Made by a program: the position numbers and the translations under genes. The notes below the pieces were generated by a model. The model searched no databases, was not told the origin of the DNA, and saw nothing but the letters and a program-made list of their open reading frames with translations. Below, piece by piece: positions 42,402-52,554 of a DNA stretch of 64,000 nt. Each line of letters opens with the position of its first letter. Within the stretch, counting starts at the first letter, position 1. The DNA is taken from assembly GCF_018588945.1 (NCBI RefSeq), contig NZ_JAFIWA010000001.1:248001-312000 (forward strand), given 5' to 3'. Source of the DNA: Microbacterium flavescens (GTDB taxonomy: Bacteria; Actinomycetota; Actinomycetes; Actinomycetales; Microbacteriaceae).

Positions 42402-42411
42402 CCGACCAGGC
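42387..42411. promoter_or_regulatory. 10-bp inverted repeat over the DUF4260 stop codon
   Basis: GCCTGGTCGG and CCGACCAGGC form a perfect 10-bp inverted repeat around AATAA, which contains the end of the DUF4260 stop codon. It contains the same GGTCG/CGACC half-sites as the dyad at 41865. It could be an operator for the TetR protein controlling the pump gene at 42482, or a short terminator; no T run follows. Confidence 0.55.
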
Positions 42412-42481
42412 AGTCTGTTAGATTGACTGTCGGCTACCGCAGATCGACCCCGGATATATCGGGTGAACGCAAGGAGACCTC

Positions 42482-44035
42482 GTGAAGACCGCGCCCGCGA
42501 AGGCCACAGCCAGAACATGGCTCGGCCTCGCCGTCCTCGTCCTGCCGCTGTTGCTGATCACGATCGATGGGACGGTGCTGATCCTGGGGCTGCCGGCCAT
42601 CTCGGCCGAGCTGAGCCCCACCGGCGTTGAGCAGCTCTGGATGATCGACGTCTACTCCCTCGTGCTCGCAGGACTCCTCGTCGCGATGAGCGCCGCCGGC
42701 GACCGCTTCGGGCGGCGGCGGAATCTCCTCATCGGAGCGGTGATCTTCTCGATCGCGTCCGTGAGTGGTGCGCTCGCGACAGAGGCCTGGATGCTGATCG
42801 CCGCCCGGGCTCTGCTGGGTGTCGGCGGCGCGATCATGATGCCTTCCACGCTGTCGCTCGTTCGCAACATGTTCCTCGATCGGCAGCAGCGCCGGTATGC
42901 CATGGCCGTCTGGGCGGCGATGGCGTCAGTCGGCGCGGCCGTGGGGCCCATCGTCGGCGGATGGATCATCGACAGCTTCAGCTGGCAGGCGGCGTTCCTC
43001 ATGAACATCCCCGTCATGCTGCTCTTGCTCGTCCTCGGTCCGCTCCTCCTCCCGGAGAGCCGCAATCCCGAGCTGCACAGGATCGACATCCTCAGCGTGG
43101 CTCTGTCCTTCATCGGCATGATCGGCGTCGTGTACGCGATCAAGTCGCTCACCGGCGGAAAGGACGTCGCGCTGGGCCTCGCTGCACTCATCGTGGGCCT
43201 GACGGCTGTCGTCTTCTTCGTTCGCAGGCAGCTGTCGCTCCCGACACCCCTGATCGACGTCAAGCTGTTCCGGGTGCGCTATTTCCGGGGAGCCGTCGTA
43301 GCGGATCTGCTCGCGATCTTCGCGATGGTCGGCGCATTGGTCGCTCTCGTTCAGCACCTGCAGCTCGTGCTCGGATTGAATCCTCTCCAGGCGTCGCTCT
43401 GGCTGATTCCGCAGGCCGTCCTCGCCGCGTTCGCCGCGTTCCTCGCGGCGGCCCTGGTGAAACGAGCGCTGCCCGCATACGTGATCGCCACGGGACTGTT
43501 CATCGCCTCGATGGGATTCGGTCTGACCGTGTTCCTCTCGCCGACGTCGAGCCCTGCGCTGACCTCCGCCTCGCTCGCCCTGGTGGCGTTGGGCGCGGGG
43601 ATGGCACTCGCGCTGAGCAACGACATCATCATGAGTTCGGTGCAGCCCGAGCGTGCCGGTCAGGCAGCAGCCACATCTGAGACCGCCTACGAGCTCGGCA
43701 CCACTTTGGGCACCGCGGTCCTCGGAAGCGTGCTGGTCGCGTGGTACTCACGTGGGGTCGCGTCGAGCGCGCAAGCGCTCGACCTGGGCCCCGAGCTCGC
43801 CGAGCGGGCATCCTCGACGATGGCCGAGGCGATCCTTGTGGCATCCGAGGTCGGAGGCCGCACCGGCGCGGCGATCCTCGAGATCGCCGAACAGGCATTC
43901 ACTGAGGCGATCGTCGTCACGGGAATCGCCGGTGGGGCCATCATGATTCTCACCGCGATGTGGGCGGCTGTCACCCTCCGGGGCGCGGGCGCCGACCAGG
44001 ACCTCGCCGCAGAGCACGAGGATGCGCTGCGCTGA
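42482..44035 (+). CDS. MFS multidrug exporter, 14-TM DHA2 (EmrB/QacA) type
   Basis: This 517-residue protein has 14 predicted membrane segments. ITIDGTVLILGLPAI at the first helix (D1-type motif), the GDRFGRRR loop motif A near 75, and GAAVGPIVGGWI antiporter motif C near 150 place it with proton-coupled drug exporters. AAGGAG precedes the GTG start. It probably extrudes an organic toxicant under the control of the TetR protein upstream. Confidence 0.92.
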   Translation: MKTAPAKATARTWLGLAVLVLPLLLITIDGTVLILGLPAISAELSPTGVEQLWMIDVYSLVLAGLLVAMSAAGDRFGRRRNLLIGAVIFSIASVSGALATEAWMLIAARALLGVGGAIMMPSTLSLVRNMFLDRQQRRYAMAVWAAMASVGAAVGPIVGGWIIDSFSWQAAFLMNIPVMLLLLVLGPLLLPESRNPELHRIDILSVALSFIGMIGVVYAIKSLTGGKDVALGLAALIVGLTAVVFFVRRQLSLPTPLIDVKLFRVRYFRGAVVADLLAIFAMVGALVALVQHLQLVLGLNPLQASLWLIPQAVLAAFAAFLAAALVKRALPAYVIATGLFIASMGFGLTVFLSPTSSPALTSASLALVALGAGMALALSNDIIMSSVQPERAGQAAATSETAYELGTTLGTAVLGSVLVAWYSRGVASSAQALDLGPELAERASSTMAEAILVASEVGGRTGAAILEIAEQAFTEAIVVTGIAGGAIMILTAMWAAVTLRGAGADQDLAAEHEDALR

Positions 44036-44067
44036 TCGGAAGCACAGACCCGGAGGTCAAGCGCGGT

Positions 44068-44098
44068 TTGACCCGGTTCCCACGACATGGTCTGGGCT
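44068..44098 (+). promoter_or_regulatory. MerR-type promoter 3, before the 76-residue membrane protein
   Basis: TTGACC, then a 19-bp spacer that begins CGGTTCC (as in promoter 7), then TGGGCT, the weakest -10 of the set. It lies 34 bases before the gene at 44132. Confidence 0.45.
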
Positions 44099-44131
44099 AG
44101 AGGAAATGAAACCGCTCATCGGGAGGTCGCA

Positions 44132-44362
44132 ATGATCATTCGCAAGGCAGGGACCATCCTGCTCGGAATCGGATTCGTCTTCGTGGCGGTCGCGGCACTC
44201 ATCCGTGACCCTGTCGCCCTGGACGCCAACATCGGCGCGGGCGGACTGCTGCTCGTCGGAATCCCAGTGGGAGCGTTCGGGTTGGTGATGACGATCGGCG
44301 GAGCGGTGTACGAGGGATGGTCCAGGAGAGCAAGGCGGGCGTCCGGATACGGCCGTGGGTGA
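44132..44362 (+). CDS. small two-TM membrane protein
   Basis: This is a 76-residue protein with two membrane helices (about 6-24 and 35-57) and a basic C-terminal tail. GGGAGG seven bases before the ATG supports the start. It is isolated between the MFS pump and the hydrolase, with its own MerR-type promoter. Function unknown. Confidence 0.7.
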   Translation: MIIRKAGTILLGIGFVFVAVAALIRDPVALDANIGAGGLLLVGIPVGAFGLVMTIGGAVYEGWSRRARRASGYGRG

Positions 44363-45331
<969 letters not shown>

Positions 45332-45395
45332 CCGTCATGGGTGCCGGGGTCGTCGATCTGCTCCGGCTCCCGCCCGATTCAGGAAGGAGACTCTC

Positions 45396-46157
45396 GTGGC
45401 GTGGAGCACACGCGAACTAGCCGAGCGAGCCGGCACGACGGTGAACACGATCCGTCACTACCATCGCCTCGGCCTGCTCGAGGAGCCGGAGCGTGAATAC
45501 AACGGCTACAAACTGTACGAGGTGCCTCACCTGGTGAGTCTGTTGAGGATCAGGCGGCTCGCGGACCTGGGAGTTCCGCTCGCTCAGATCCATGCCGTCC
45601 GGGCAGGCGCCGAGAGCACACCGCAGACCCTGCGTGAGCTCGACGGGGAGCTCGCTGAGAGCATTCGGAAACTCGAGAGGGCACGGGCCGACATCGCCAC
45701 CATTCTGCGCGACGAGGTACCGGCCGACACCCCCGCCGGGTTCGAGTCGGTAGCCGGGCGGCGCTCCGAGAACGACACCTCCATCCTCCACATCTACACG
45801 CAGCTCTACGACGAGGCCGCGCTCGCCGACATCAGGAAGATCGCCGAAGACGCGGAAGGTGTCGCCACCGACCTGGACAGGCTGCCGGCCGACGCTCCCG
45901 AGGAGGCGCGCCTTCCCCTGATCGCGCGACTCGCGAAGAGCCTGGCGCGAAACCTCGTGGACTATCCATGGCTGAGCGATCCGGTATCGCACCTCGCGAA
46001 GAGCAGAGACGTGACGTCGGAGACGATGGTCGAGGCCATCCTCGAGCTGTACAACCCCGCACAGCTCGACGTGCTCGGACGAGCACACCTCGCAGCGCGA
46101 GAGCAGGTGCAGCTGCTTCAGGAGCACAGCCACGACCCGACCATCGCCCCAGCTTGA
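45396..46157 (+). CDS. MerR-family regulator 2
   Basis: This is a 253-residue paralogue of the regulator at 40473. MAWSTRELAERAGTTVNTIR, HYHRLGLLEEP and YNGYKLY closely repeat its N-terminus, and the C-terminal domain also keeps NLVDYPWL and LYNPAQLDVLGRA segments. No metal-binding Cys cluster is seen. AAGGAGA precedes the GTG start. Its stop codon overlaps the -35 of MerR-type promoter 5. With MerR1 it is a candidate activator of the local promoter set; duplicate regulators could recognise the two promoter sub-classes. Confidence 0.88.
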   Translation: MAWSTRELAERAGTTVNTIRHYHRLGLLEEPEREYNGYKLYEVPHLVSLLRIRRLADLGVPLAQIHAVRAGAESTPQTLRELDGELAESIRKLERARADIATILRDEVPADTPAGFESVAGRRSENDTSILHIYTQLYDEAALADIRKIAEDAEGVATDLDRLPADAPEEARLPLIARLAKSLARNLVDYPWLSDPVSHLAKSRDVTSETMVEAILELYNPAQLDVLGRAHLAAREQVQLLQEHSHDPTIAPA

Positions 46158-46184
46158 CTCGGTCCCCGGAACACAGCGAAGACT
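46154..46184 (+). promoter_or_regulatory. MerR-type promoter 5, before the GPP34 gene
   Basis: TTGACT, 19-bp spacer containing CGGTCCCCGGAACAC, then AAGACT. The -35 covers the merR2 stop codon. GPP34 starts 43 bases after the -10. Confidence 0.55.
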
Positions 46185-46226
46185 GGCGCTCACGCCGCAA
46201 GTCGCGAGTGTGAAGAGAGTTGAGAC

Positions 46227-46967
46227 ATGACCGACGAATACCGAGCAGACCTACCCTCCTTCCCGGAACGGGTCGATCACCACGAGGGGAGGAATGCAGA
46301 GCCGACCCTGGCGGAGGATCTCCTCCTGTTGCTCTTCCAGCCCGAGTCCGGCACCGTCGCCGGCGAGGGGACGCTCTTCTACGTTCTCGCCGGAGCGGTC
46401 CTTGCCGACCTCGGCCTCGGTGGTCATGTTCGCACCGGCACGGGCCGGCTGGGCGGACTCACGGTCGAGGCGGTCACCGACAATCCGCCCTCCGATCACC
46501 TTCTGCGTGCCACGTGGGAGTACGTCGCCGACAAGCCGCGCGGGGTGCAGACCGTCCTGGCGGCCTCCGGCCCCGCCTTGCGTGAACCCCTGCTGGAACG
46601 GCTCATCGATCGAGGCGCGCTTCGTCGACGAGCGGGCAAGTCCCTCGGCTTTCTGCCTGTCACGGTGCTCGAGGAAGCGGAGCCCGCGCGTCGCCGGATG
46701 CTGCTCGCAGAGATCCGTGCCGTCCTCGTCGACGGAGTCGAACCCGCTCCGCGAATCGCGGCACTCGCCGCCCTGCTCTACGGCAGCGGCACGCTGCCGC
46801 AGTTCGACCGCGACATCCCGTGGACCTCACGGGTGATCATGCGGGCAGAGGCGCTCAAGGATGGCAACTGGGGCGCGGGGGCGACAGCGCGAGCCATCGC
46901 CCGCAGCGTCACCTCACTCATCGTCAGCAACGTCATCGTCGCCGCCGCCGTTCTGCCGCGCAGCTAG
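46227..46967 (+). CDS. GPP34 (GOLPH3/VPS74-like) phospholipid-binding protein
   Basis: This is a 246-residue protein. LAEDLLLLLFQPESGT near residue 28 and the following ...AGAVLADL... helix match GPP34, the bacterial relatives of eukaryotic GOLPH3/VPS74, which bind phosphoinositides at the Golgi. Bacterial members have no settled role; membrane or stress functions are guessed. The C-terminus is hydrophobic (TSLIVSNVIVAAAVL), suiting membrane contact. It is co-oriented with the esterase gene 40 bases downstream. Confidence 0.85.
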   Translation: MTDEYRADLPSFPERVDHHEGRNAEPTLAEDLLLLLFQPESGTVAGEGTLFYVLAGAVLADLGLGGHVRTGTGRLGGLTVEAVTDNPPSDHLLRATWEYVADKPRGVQTVLAASGPALREPLLERLIDRGALRRRAGKSLGFLPVTVLEEAEPARRRMLLAEIRAVLVDGVEPAPRIAALAALLYGSGTLPQFDRDIPWTSRVIMRAEALKDGNWGAGATARAIARSVTSLIVSNVIVAAAVLPRS

Positions 46968-47007
46968 TGCCGAGCGCACTCATGCACCACGCGAGGGGGA
47001 TGCGATC

Positions 47008-48069
47008 ATGACGGACGCTCTCCAGGCACCCGTCCGACGCCGACGCAGATGGCCCTGGATCCTCGGGCTCGCTGCGGCAGCACTGGCTCTCACCGCTGTC
47101 GCGCTCAGCCTCGTCTTCCAGTTCGGACTGCCCTGGTGGAGCGATGCGAACGATCGCAACCACGTCCACGTATCGTCGGACGGCGCCCGCCAGCACTACC
47201 AGGTGCACCTTCCGCCGGACCACGATGGGTCAGCGGAACTGCCGGTGATGATGGCGCTTCACGGCTGCGGGATGACCGGGTTCGGGTGGAACTCGATGAA
47301 GGACGCGACGCAGTTCAACGCCCTCGCCGACCGTGAAGGCTTCATCGTCGTGTACCCCACCCAGCGCCCCTTCGAGAGCTTCATCAACTGCTGGAACTCG
47401 TCAGATCCCCGCAATCAGGTGCGCGGATCGGGCGAGCCGGCGCTGTTGGCGGGAGTCGCACGTGAGGTGGTCTCCACCTATGGTGCCGACCCCGATCGTG
47501 TGCACGTCTCGGGCGCATCGTCTGGTGCCGGGGCGGCCGTGATCCTCGCGGCCACATATCCGGACGTGTTCGCCACGGTCACGTCGGTGGCCGGGGGTGA
47601 GTACGGCCTGAATCAAGTCGATCCCGACGATCCGGACTCGACCCCTCCGAGTGCGACCGCGCGTCAGGCGTGGGCGCACATGGGTGACCGAGCCCGGCCC
47701 CTTCCCCTGCTGGTCGTGCAGGGGGGTCAGGATGACGTCGTGCCGACGATCGTGGGCGAACGGCTCGTCGATCAGTGGGTCGCGCTGCACGACCTGATCG
47801 ACGACGGGCTGCTCAACGACAGCCTGGCGCTCACCTCCGAAACCGTGCACCATCCGCCGGCGGGGACGCAGTACGGGTACGAGCACACCACGTTTCGGAC
47901 GCCGCAGGGACGCGCCCTCGTCGAGTACATCTTCGCGGACCGACTCGCACACGCGTGGTCGCACCCGGACAGCAGGGGACTCTTCACCGATACGGCAGGT
48001 CCCGACGTCACGCGGATCGCGTGGGCGTTCGCACAGACCCACGATGCCGCACCAGCCGGCGATCGGTGA
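47008..48069 (+). CDS. secreted PHB-depolymerase-like esterase (LpqC type)
   Basis: This 353-residue protein has an N-terminal membrane anchor or signal (residues about 16-40 after a basic start). ALHGCGMTGFGWN, YPTQRPFESFINCWN and SGASSGAGA (nucleophile, G-x-S-x-G) match polyhydroxyalkanoate depolymerase/feruloyl-esterase-like enzymes of the Esterase_phb family. GGQDD gives the acid, and YEHTTFR probably the His. It acts outside the membrane. It follows GPP34 by 40 bases and may share its promoter. Confidence 0.85.
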   Translation: MTDALQAPVRRRRRWPWILGLAAAALALTAVALSLVFQFGLPWWSDANDRNHVHVSSDGARQHYQVHLPPDHDGSAELPVMMALHGCGMTGFGWNSMKDATQFNALADREGFIVVYPTQRPFESFINCWNSSDPRNQVRGSGEPALLAGVAREVVSTYGADPDRVHVSGASSGAGAAVILAATYPDVFATVTSVAGGEYGLNQVDPDDPDSTPPSATARQAWAHMGDRARPLPLLVVQGGQDDVVPTIVGERLVDQWVALHDLIDDGLLNDSLALTSETVHHPPAGTQYGYEHTTFRTPQGRALVEYIFADRLAHAWSHPDSRGLFTDTAGPDVTRIAWAFAQTHDAAPAGDR

Positions 48070-48110
48070 TCGAACGCGACGGAGCTGACAGGCCCCTGTG
48101 ATGCGGGGTT

Positions 48111-48884
48111 TCATCGACCGCGCTCTTCGCTGATCGAGTTGGCGCCGTCGATCGTGATGAGCTGACCCGTGATGTAGGACGCGCCCTCTCCGGCGAGCAA
48201 GGCGATCACGTACGCCACCTCGTCAGCGGTGCCGGATCGGCCGATGGGGGTGGCCGCGCCCATCCGCCGTTCGCGATCTGACGCGGACGCCGTGTCGATC
48301 CACCCCGGAGCCACGGCGTTCACAGTGATGCCGGCCGCGGCGGTGTCGATCGCCGTCGCGCGGGTCAGCCCGACCATGCCCGCCTTCGCGGCGTGGTACG
48401 CGACGTCACCGCCGTAGGCGGCGATCGGCCCCGAAACCGATGACACGTTGACGATCCGGCCGTAACCGGCGGCCTGCATGAGGCCGATGACGGCGCGGGT
48501 CATGAGGAACGACGTGGTGAGGTTCCGATCGAGGGAGGCATTCCAGCGGTCGAGGAACGTTCGACCTGCCCCGCCCCACGCGTACGAGTCGGATACGGCT
48601 GTCATCCCCGCGTTGTTGACAAGGATGTCCACGCCGCCGAACGACTCCGACGCGCACCGGACGACGGCACCCACACCGGCCTGATCGGTGAGGTCGGCGA
48701 CCACGCCTTCGGCCTGGATACCCGCGTTGCGCAGCTCCGAGACCCGCTCGAAGATGCGGTCCGTTGTGGAGGTGATCACCACGTGGTTTCCGGCGGCGCC
48801 GAGAAGACGAGCTGACGCGAACCCTATCCCATCGATGCTTCCCGCACCGGTGATGATGGCGCTTCGCTGCGTTTGCGTGGTCAT
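48111..48884 (-). CDS. short-chain dehydrogenase/reductase (FabG-like)
   Basis: This 257-residue SDR has TGAGSIDGIGFASARLLG as the nucleotide-binding motif, NNAGMT near 90, NVSSVSG with the catalytic Ser near 146, and YHAAKAG (Y-x-x-x-K) near 160. GAGGAGAG precedes the ATG. It is read leftward from MerR-type promoter 6 and converges with the esterase gene. Confidence 0.92.
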   Translation of the reverse strand: MTTQTQRSAIITGAGSIDGIGFASARLLGAAGNHVVITSTTDRIFERVSELRNAGIQAEGVVADLTDQAGVGAVVRCASESFGGVDILVNNAGMTAVSDSYAWGGAGRTFLDRWNASLDRNLTTSFLMTRAVIGLMQAAGYGRIVNVSSVSGPIAAYGGDVAYHAAKAGMVGLTRATAIDTAAAGITVNAVAPGWIDTASASDRERRMGAATPIGRSGTADEVAYVIALLAGEGASYITGQLITIDGANSISEERGR

Positions 48885-48944
48885 GATGGCACTCTCCTCG
48901 TGGCTGTCCGGCCGCCGGGACGGCCGGAGGACATCAACACATCG

Positions 48945-48975
48945 AGTCAAAGCCGCGTTGTCGCCACAGGGTCAA
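48945..48975 (-). promoter_or_regulatory. MerR-type promoter 6, before the SDR
   Basis: On the minus strand TTGACC, a 19-bp spacer with GTGGCGACAACGC, then TTGACT. The SDR ATG lies 61 bases downstream. The spacer is the most divergent of the set, but the opposite strand reads CGCCACAGGGT, close to the core of promoters 1 and 4. Confidence 0.55.
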
Positions 48976-49015
48976 CCCCTGCTGGTGTCGTGATGATGGG
49001 CGTTCACCCGGGCCA

Positions 49016-51748
49016 TCAGGACAGCTGAACCTTCCTCAGCTCGCGTCGCGACGTGATCCCGAGCTTGCGGTAGATGCTGCGCAGATGCGCTTCGATCGTG
49101 CGAGGACTCAGGAACAGCTGAGCGCCGACCTCCCGGGAGGTCGCGCCGGTGGCGACGTGCCGCGCGACCTGCAGTTCCTGGGGCGTGAGCTCATCCGTCG
49201 CCTGTCTGGTGCGCCGACGAGGATGCTCGCCTGTCGCGACGAGCTCCTTCGCCGCCCGTGCGGCGAAGGCGTTCGCGCCGATGCGCGAGAGGAGATCGTG
49301 CGCGAGCTGCAGTTCTCCCCGAGCCTCCTGACGGCGCCCTTCCCGCCGCAGCCATTCCCCGAACACCAGGTGCGCCCGAGCCGCCTCGCCGGTCAGCCGC
49401 GAGGCCTCGAGATGCTCGATCGCGGCGCGGTAGTGCGGTTCGGCCCTCGCGCCGGAGAGGGTGAGCGCACGCGAGCGTGCCTCCAGACCGAGGGCCCACG
49501 GCGTGTTGCAGGCCCTCGCCCGCCTGCTCAGCTCCTCGAGCGTCAGGGCCGCACTCTGCGCGTCCGCCGCGCGTACGGAGGCCTCGATCATCTCGGCCTG
49601 CCCGACGCTGCTCAACGACAGTGCCACGCACGCGCAGACGACCTGCGCAGCCTGTTTGGCTTTCTCGTAGTCGCCGAGTGCGTTGCTCACGACGGCGGTC
49701 GCGTACGCCGCCAGCGCGACTTCGGCTCCTTCCGCGGGGTTGCCCGGGTCCTGCAGCGTGAGTTCGCTCAGGCGGGTGACGGTCGCAACGTCGCCTCGCC
49801 ACGCCGAGACGATGGTCGCGGCGTGGCGCATGGGCACCCAGCCGGCGGACTCGGTGATGGCGATCGACATTCCGGCCATCTCGCCCGCCCGGGTGAGCTC
49901 GCCACCGAGCGCCAGGATGTTCGCGTGGAAGTTGAGGGCATCGGCGAGGCCCACCAGGGCGCCGGATGCTCGTGCCGATCGGACGTGGGCTTCCGCGAGT
50001 CGAAAGGCGAGGTCGTCATTCAGGATGCCGACGGCGCTGCGTGCCGCCAGCCAGAGACTGGACGGGTAGCGCCGCGGCAACTCCGGATCCAAGGGATGGC
50101 CGCCCGACATCGACTCCAGCGCATCGCGCAACGGCGGAACGCCTTCGTCGAAGCCGCGGATCATCGTCGCTGAGAGAGCGAAGAGGAGCCGATCGATCGG
50201 CCGGCTGGCGTGCGCGAGCGAAGGGTCTGCGAGTGCCGCCGCAGCGACGCGATTCGCGGTCGGTCCACCGATGACGAGAGCCGCGTCGAGGGCGTGGAGA
50301 TGGGTCTCATGCGCGAGATCCGCGTCGAACGGCGCCATGTCGCCCGCCGCACGCAGGAGCATCTCAGGCACCTGCGGATGCCGGGTCAACTGAAAGGAGA
50401 TCCGTGCGCGCAGGAGGGCCGAGCGTGCCCGGTGGAGGTCATCGATCGGTCCGGCATCGGTCGTCGCGAGCAGATCGAGCGCCGTCTCGGAATCGCCCGC
50501 CTCGTGCGTGGCATGCGCCGCATCGAGCGCCCGTCGAGCCCGGGTCGCCGGTTCCGGCGTCAACTGCGTCGCGCGCAGCAGGAACGATCCCGCGGCCGCG
50601 TAGCCTCCGCGCGCCCTGGCGCGCGACGCCGATCGCTCCAGCTCACCTGCGACGCGCTCGTCGACCCCGGCCGTCGCCTGGGCGGCATGCCAGGCGCGAC
50701 GATCGGGGTCGGACGCCGGATCGGTGACGGCAGCCAGCGCTGCGTGAGCGCGGCGTCGATTCGCCGGGTCTGCCGCGCGGTAGATGGCGGACCGGGCGAG
50801 GGGGTGTCGGAAGCGCACCCGGGTTCCGAGCTCGATCAGCCCCGCCGATTCGGCAGGGGCGGCCGACTCGGGGTCGATGCCCGAATGATCGAGCGCACGC
50901 CGAAGGAGGAGGGGGTCGCCGGTCGGGTCGGCCGCGGCAAGCAGGAGGAGCAGCCGACTGTCTTCGGGAAGCCCGTCAGCCCGGTTCCGGTATTCCTTCT
51001 GCACGCGACTGGAGACATCCGGAAGTTCGGGCTGCGGGAGCCCACTCGCGAGTCGGGTCTGCGGGTCGTCGAAGGGAAGCTCCAGCAGGGCGAGCGGGTT
51101 GCCGTGCGCTTCGGCGATGATCCGTTCGCGCACATCATCGTCGACGGGCGCTGAGACGACCGCGTCGAGGAGAAGGCGCGCATCCGCATCGGCGAGACCG
51201 CTCAGGCGGAGTTCCGGCAGGCCTGCGAGGACCGCGCTCCGTGCCTCGCCGTCGCGAACGCTGAACACCATGGCCAGTCGTTCGGCCCCGATCCGGCGCG
51301 CGACGAACGCGAGCGCATCCATCGATGCCGAGTCCAGCCACTGCGCGTCGTCGACGAGGCACAGCAGACCGTTCCGCTCCGCCGCCTCCGAGAACAGCCC
51401 CAGAACGGCCAGACTGACGAGGAACCTGTCGGGCGCCGATCCTGCGTCTCGCCCGAGGGCGACGCCGAGAGCACGCTGCTGCGGCTCAGGAAGTGCCGAC
51501 ACGTGGTCGAGGAGGGGGGTGCAGATCTGATGCAGGCCCGCATAAGCGAACTGCGTCTCCGCTTCGAAGCCCGTCGACGTCTCGATGCGGAACCCGGACT
51601 CCTCGGCTCTCGAATGCACGTGCTCCAGGAGAGCCGTCTTGCCGATGCCGGCTTCGCCGCGCACGACCAGCGTCCCGCTGCGCCCGGCCTTCGCCTCGGC
51701 CAGCAGTTGATCGATCCGGCGGTACTCGACGTGCCGGCCCAGGAGCAA
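49016..51748 (-). CDS. LuxR-family large ATP-binding regulator (LAL)
   Basis: This 910-residue regulator belongs to the MalT/LAL type. The N-terminal AAA-like domain has Walker A GEAGIGKTALL near residue 35 and CLVDDAQWLD (Walker B) near 130. The middle is TPR-like helical sequence, and the C-terminus carries a LuxR HTH (LTPQELQVARHVATGATSRE, then SPRTIEAHLRSIYRKLG). The start is TTG with GGAAGGAG eight bases upstream. LAL proteins activate transcription after binding ATP and an inducer. Neighbouring SDR or hydrolase genes are possible targets. Confidence 0.92.
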   Translation of the reverse strand: MLLGRHVEYRRIDQLLAEAKAGRSGTLVVRGEAGIGKTALLEHVHSRAEESGFRIETSTGFEAETQFAYAGLHQICTPLLDHVSALPEPQQRALGVALGRDAGSAPDRFLVSLAVLGLFSEAAERNGLLCLVDDAQWLDSASMDALAFVARRIGAERLAMVFSVRDGEARSAVLAGLPELRLSGLADADARLLLDAVVSAPVDDDVRERIIAEAHGNPLALLELPFDDPQTRLASGLPQPELPDVSSRVQKEYRNRADGLPEDSRLLLLLAAADPTGDPLLLRRALDHSGIDPESAAPAESAGLIELGTRVRFRHPLARSAIYRAADPANRRRAHAALAAVTDPASDPDRRAWHAAQATAGVDERVAGELERSASRARARGGYAAAGSFLLRATQLTPEPATRARRALDAAHATHEAGDSETALDLLATTDAGPIDDLHRARSALLRARISFQLTRHPQVPEMLLRAAGDMAPFDADLAHETHLHALDAALVIGGPTANRVAAAALADPSLAHASRPIDRLLFALSATMIRGFDEGVPPLRDALESMSGGHPLDPELPRRYPSSLWLAARSAVGILNDDLAFRLAEAHVRSARASGALVGLADALNFHANILALGGELTRAGEMAGMSIAITESAGWVPMRHAATIVSAWRGDVATVTRLSELTLQDPGNPAEGAEVALAAYATAVVSNALGDYEKAKQAAQVVCACVALSLSSVGQAEMIEASVRAADAQSAALTLEELSRRARACNTPWALGLEARSRALTLSGARAEPHYRAAIEHLEASRLTGEAARAHLVFGEWLRREGRRQEARGELQLAHDLLSRIGANAFAARAAKELVATGEHPRRRTRQATDELTPQELQVARHVATGATSREVGAQLFLSPRTIEAHLRSIYRKLGITSRRELRKVQLS

Positions 51749-51872
51749 CGGATGTCTCCTTCCGCTCGGGAAAGAATTCGATCAAACCGTGTGGCTACCA
51801 CAGTCATTATGGCCGGAACTGCGGAATTCCGCCGGGGGAGCTCCTTCGGGTGTCACATTGCCGCTGCGTGCC

Positions 51873-52421
51873 TCAGCGAACAGCGGATTCAGTCGTCGCT
51901 GTGCTCAGACCCTTCGTCGCGTCGAACTGAGACATGACCAGCGCGGCGGTGCTTTCGAATCCTGATGCCAGAAGGAGGAGCAGGGAAGGGACGTATGCGG
52001 CGGCTTCCGGCATCCACCCGCCCAGCACCCAAGGCAGAACCACGGCCGCCAGCACTGCCGCGCTCGTCAGCCACTCATTGATGACAAGTGCACGCGACAA
52101 GCCGGACCCGCCCTTGACCAGCAGGCGGCGCCCTGTGTCGACGGTCATCATCATCAGGATGACGCCGAGAACAGCAAAGGTCACCGCCCCCAGCACAGGC
52201 GCGGTCGACACCAGCACGAGGGGGACCAGCAGAGGGATCGAGTACGCGGCGAAGACCCACCGCGTTGCCGATCGCAGATAGATGTCCATCGGTCCCGAAC
52301 TGGACAACCGTCGGTGCATGTCGGAGTCGATATAGAAGAAGACGCCGACGATGAAAGTCCCGAGGAGCGTCGCGGACACTCCGGCCGTGCCCAGCAGGAA
52401 TTCCTGGTCCACCTCTTTCAT
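51873..52421 (-). CDS. membrane protein of unknown function
   Basis: This 182-residue protein has about five hydrophobic segments, starting FLLGTAGVSATLLGTFIVGV. No family is recognised. The ATG of MKEVDQEF has GGAAG upstream; an earlier ATG at 52457 is in frame but has no such site. It is read from MerR-type promoter 7. Confidence 0.75.
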   Translation of the reverse strand: MKEVDQEFLLGTAGVSATLLGTFIVGVFFYIDSDMHRRLSSSGPMDIYLRSATRWVFAAYSIPLLVPLVLVSTAPVLGAVTFAVLGVILMMMTVDTGRRLLVKGGSGLSRALVINEWLTSAAVLAAVVLPWVLGGWMPEAAAYVPSLLLLLASGFESTAALVMSQFDATKGLSTATTESAVR

Positions 52422-52492
52422 GCGCGCGCTCTTCCTTTCGGGAGCTGCGTCCGGCATCCCTGGGGTTGGTCGGGAGCGGACCGCTGGACGCA

Positions 52493-52523
52493 AGTCGACA
52501 CAGTGTTCTCGGAACCGGGTCAA
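52493..52523 (-). promoter_or_regulatory. MerR-type promoter 7, before the membrane protein at 52421
   Basis: On the minus strand TTGACC, 19-bp spacer, TCGACT. The spacer holds the perfect dyad GTTC-CGA-GAAC and shares GTTCCGAGAACAC with promoter 2, 13 kb away. It lies 72 bases before the gene start. Confidence 0.7.
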
Positions 52524-52554
52524 GTTCCCGGGGAAGCGACCCCGCCGCGGCGAG

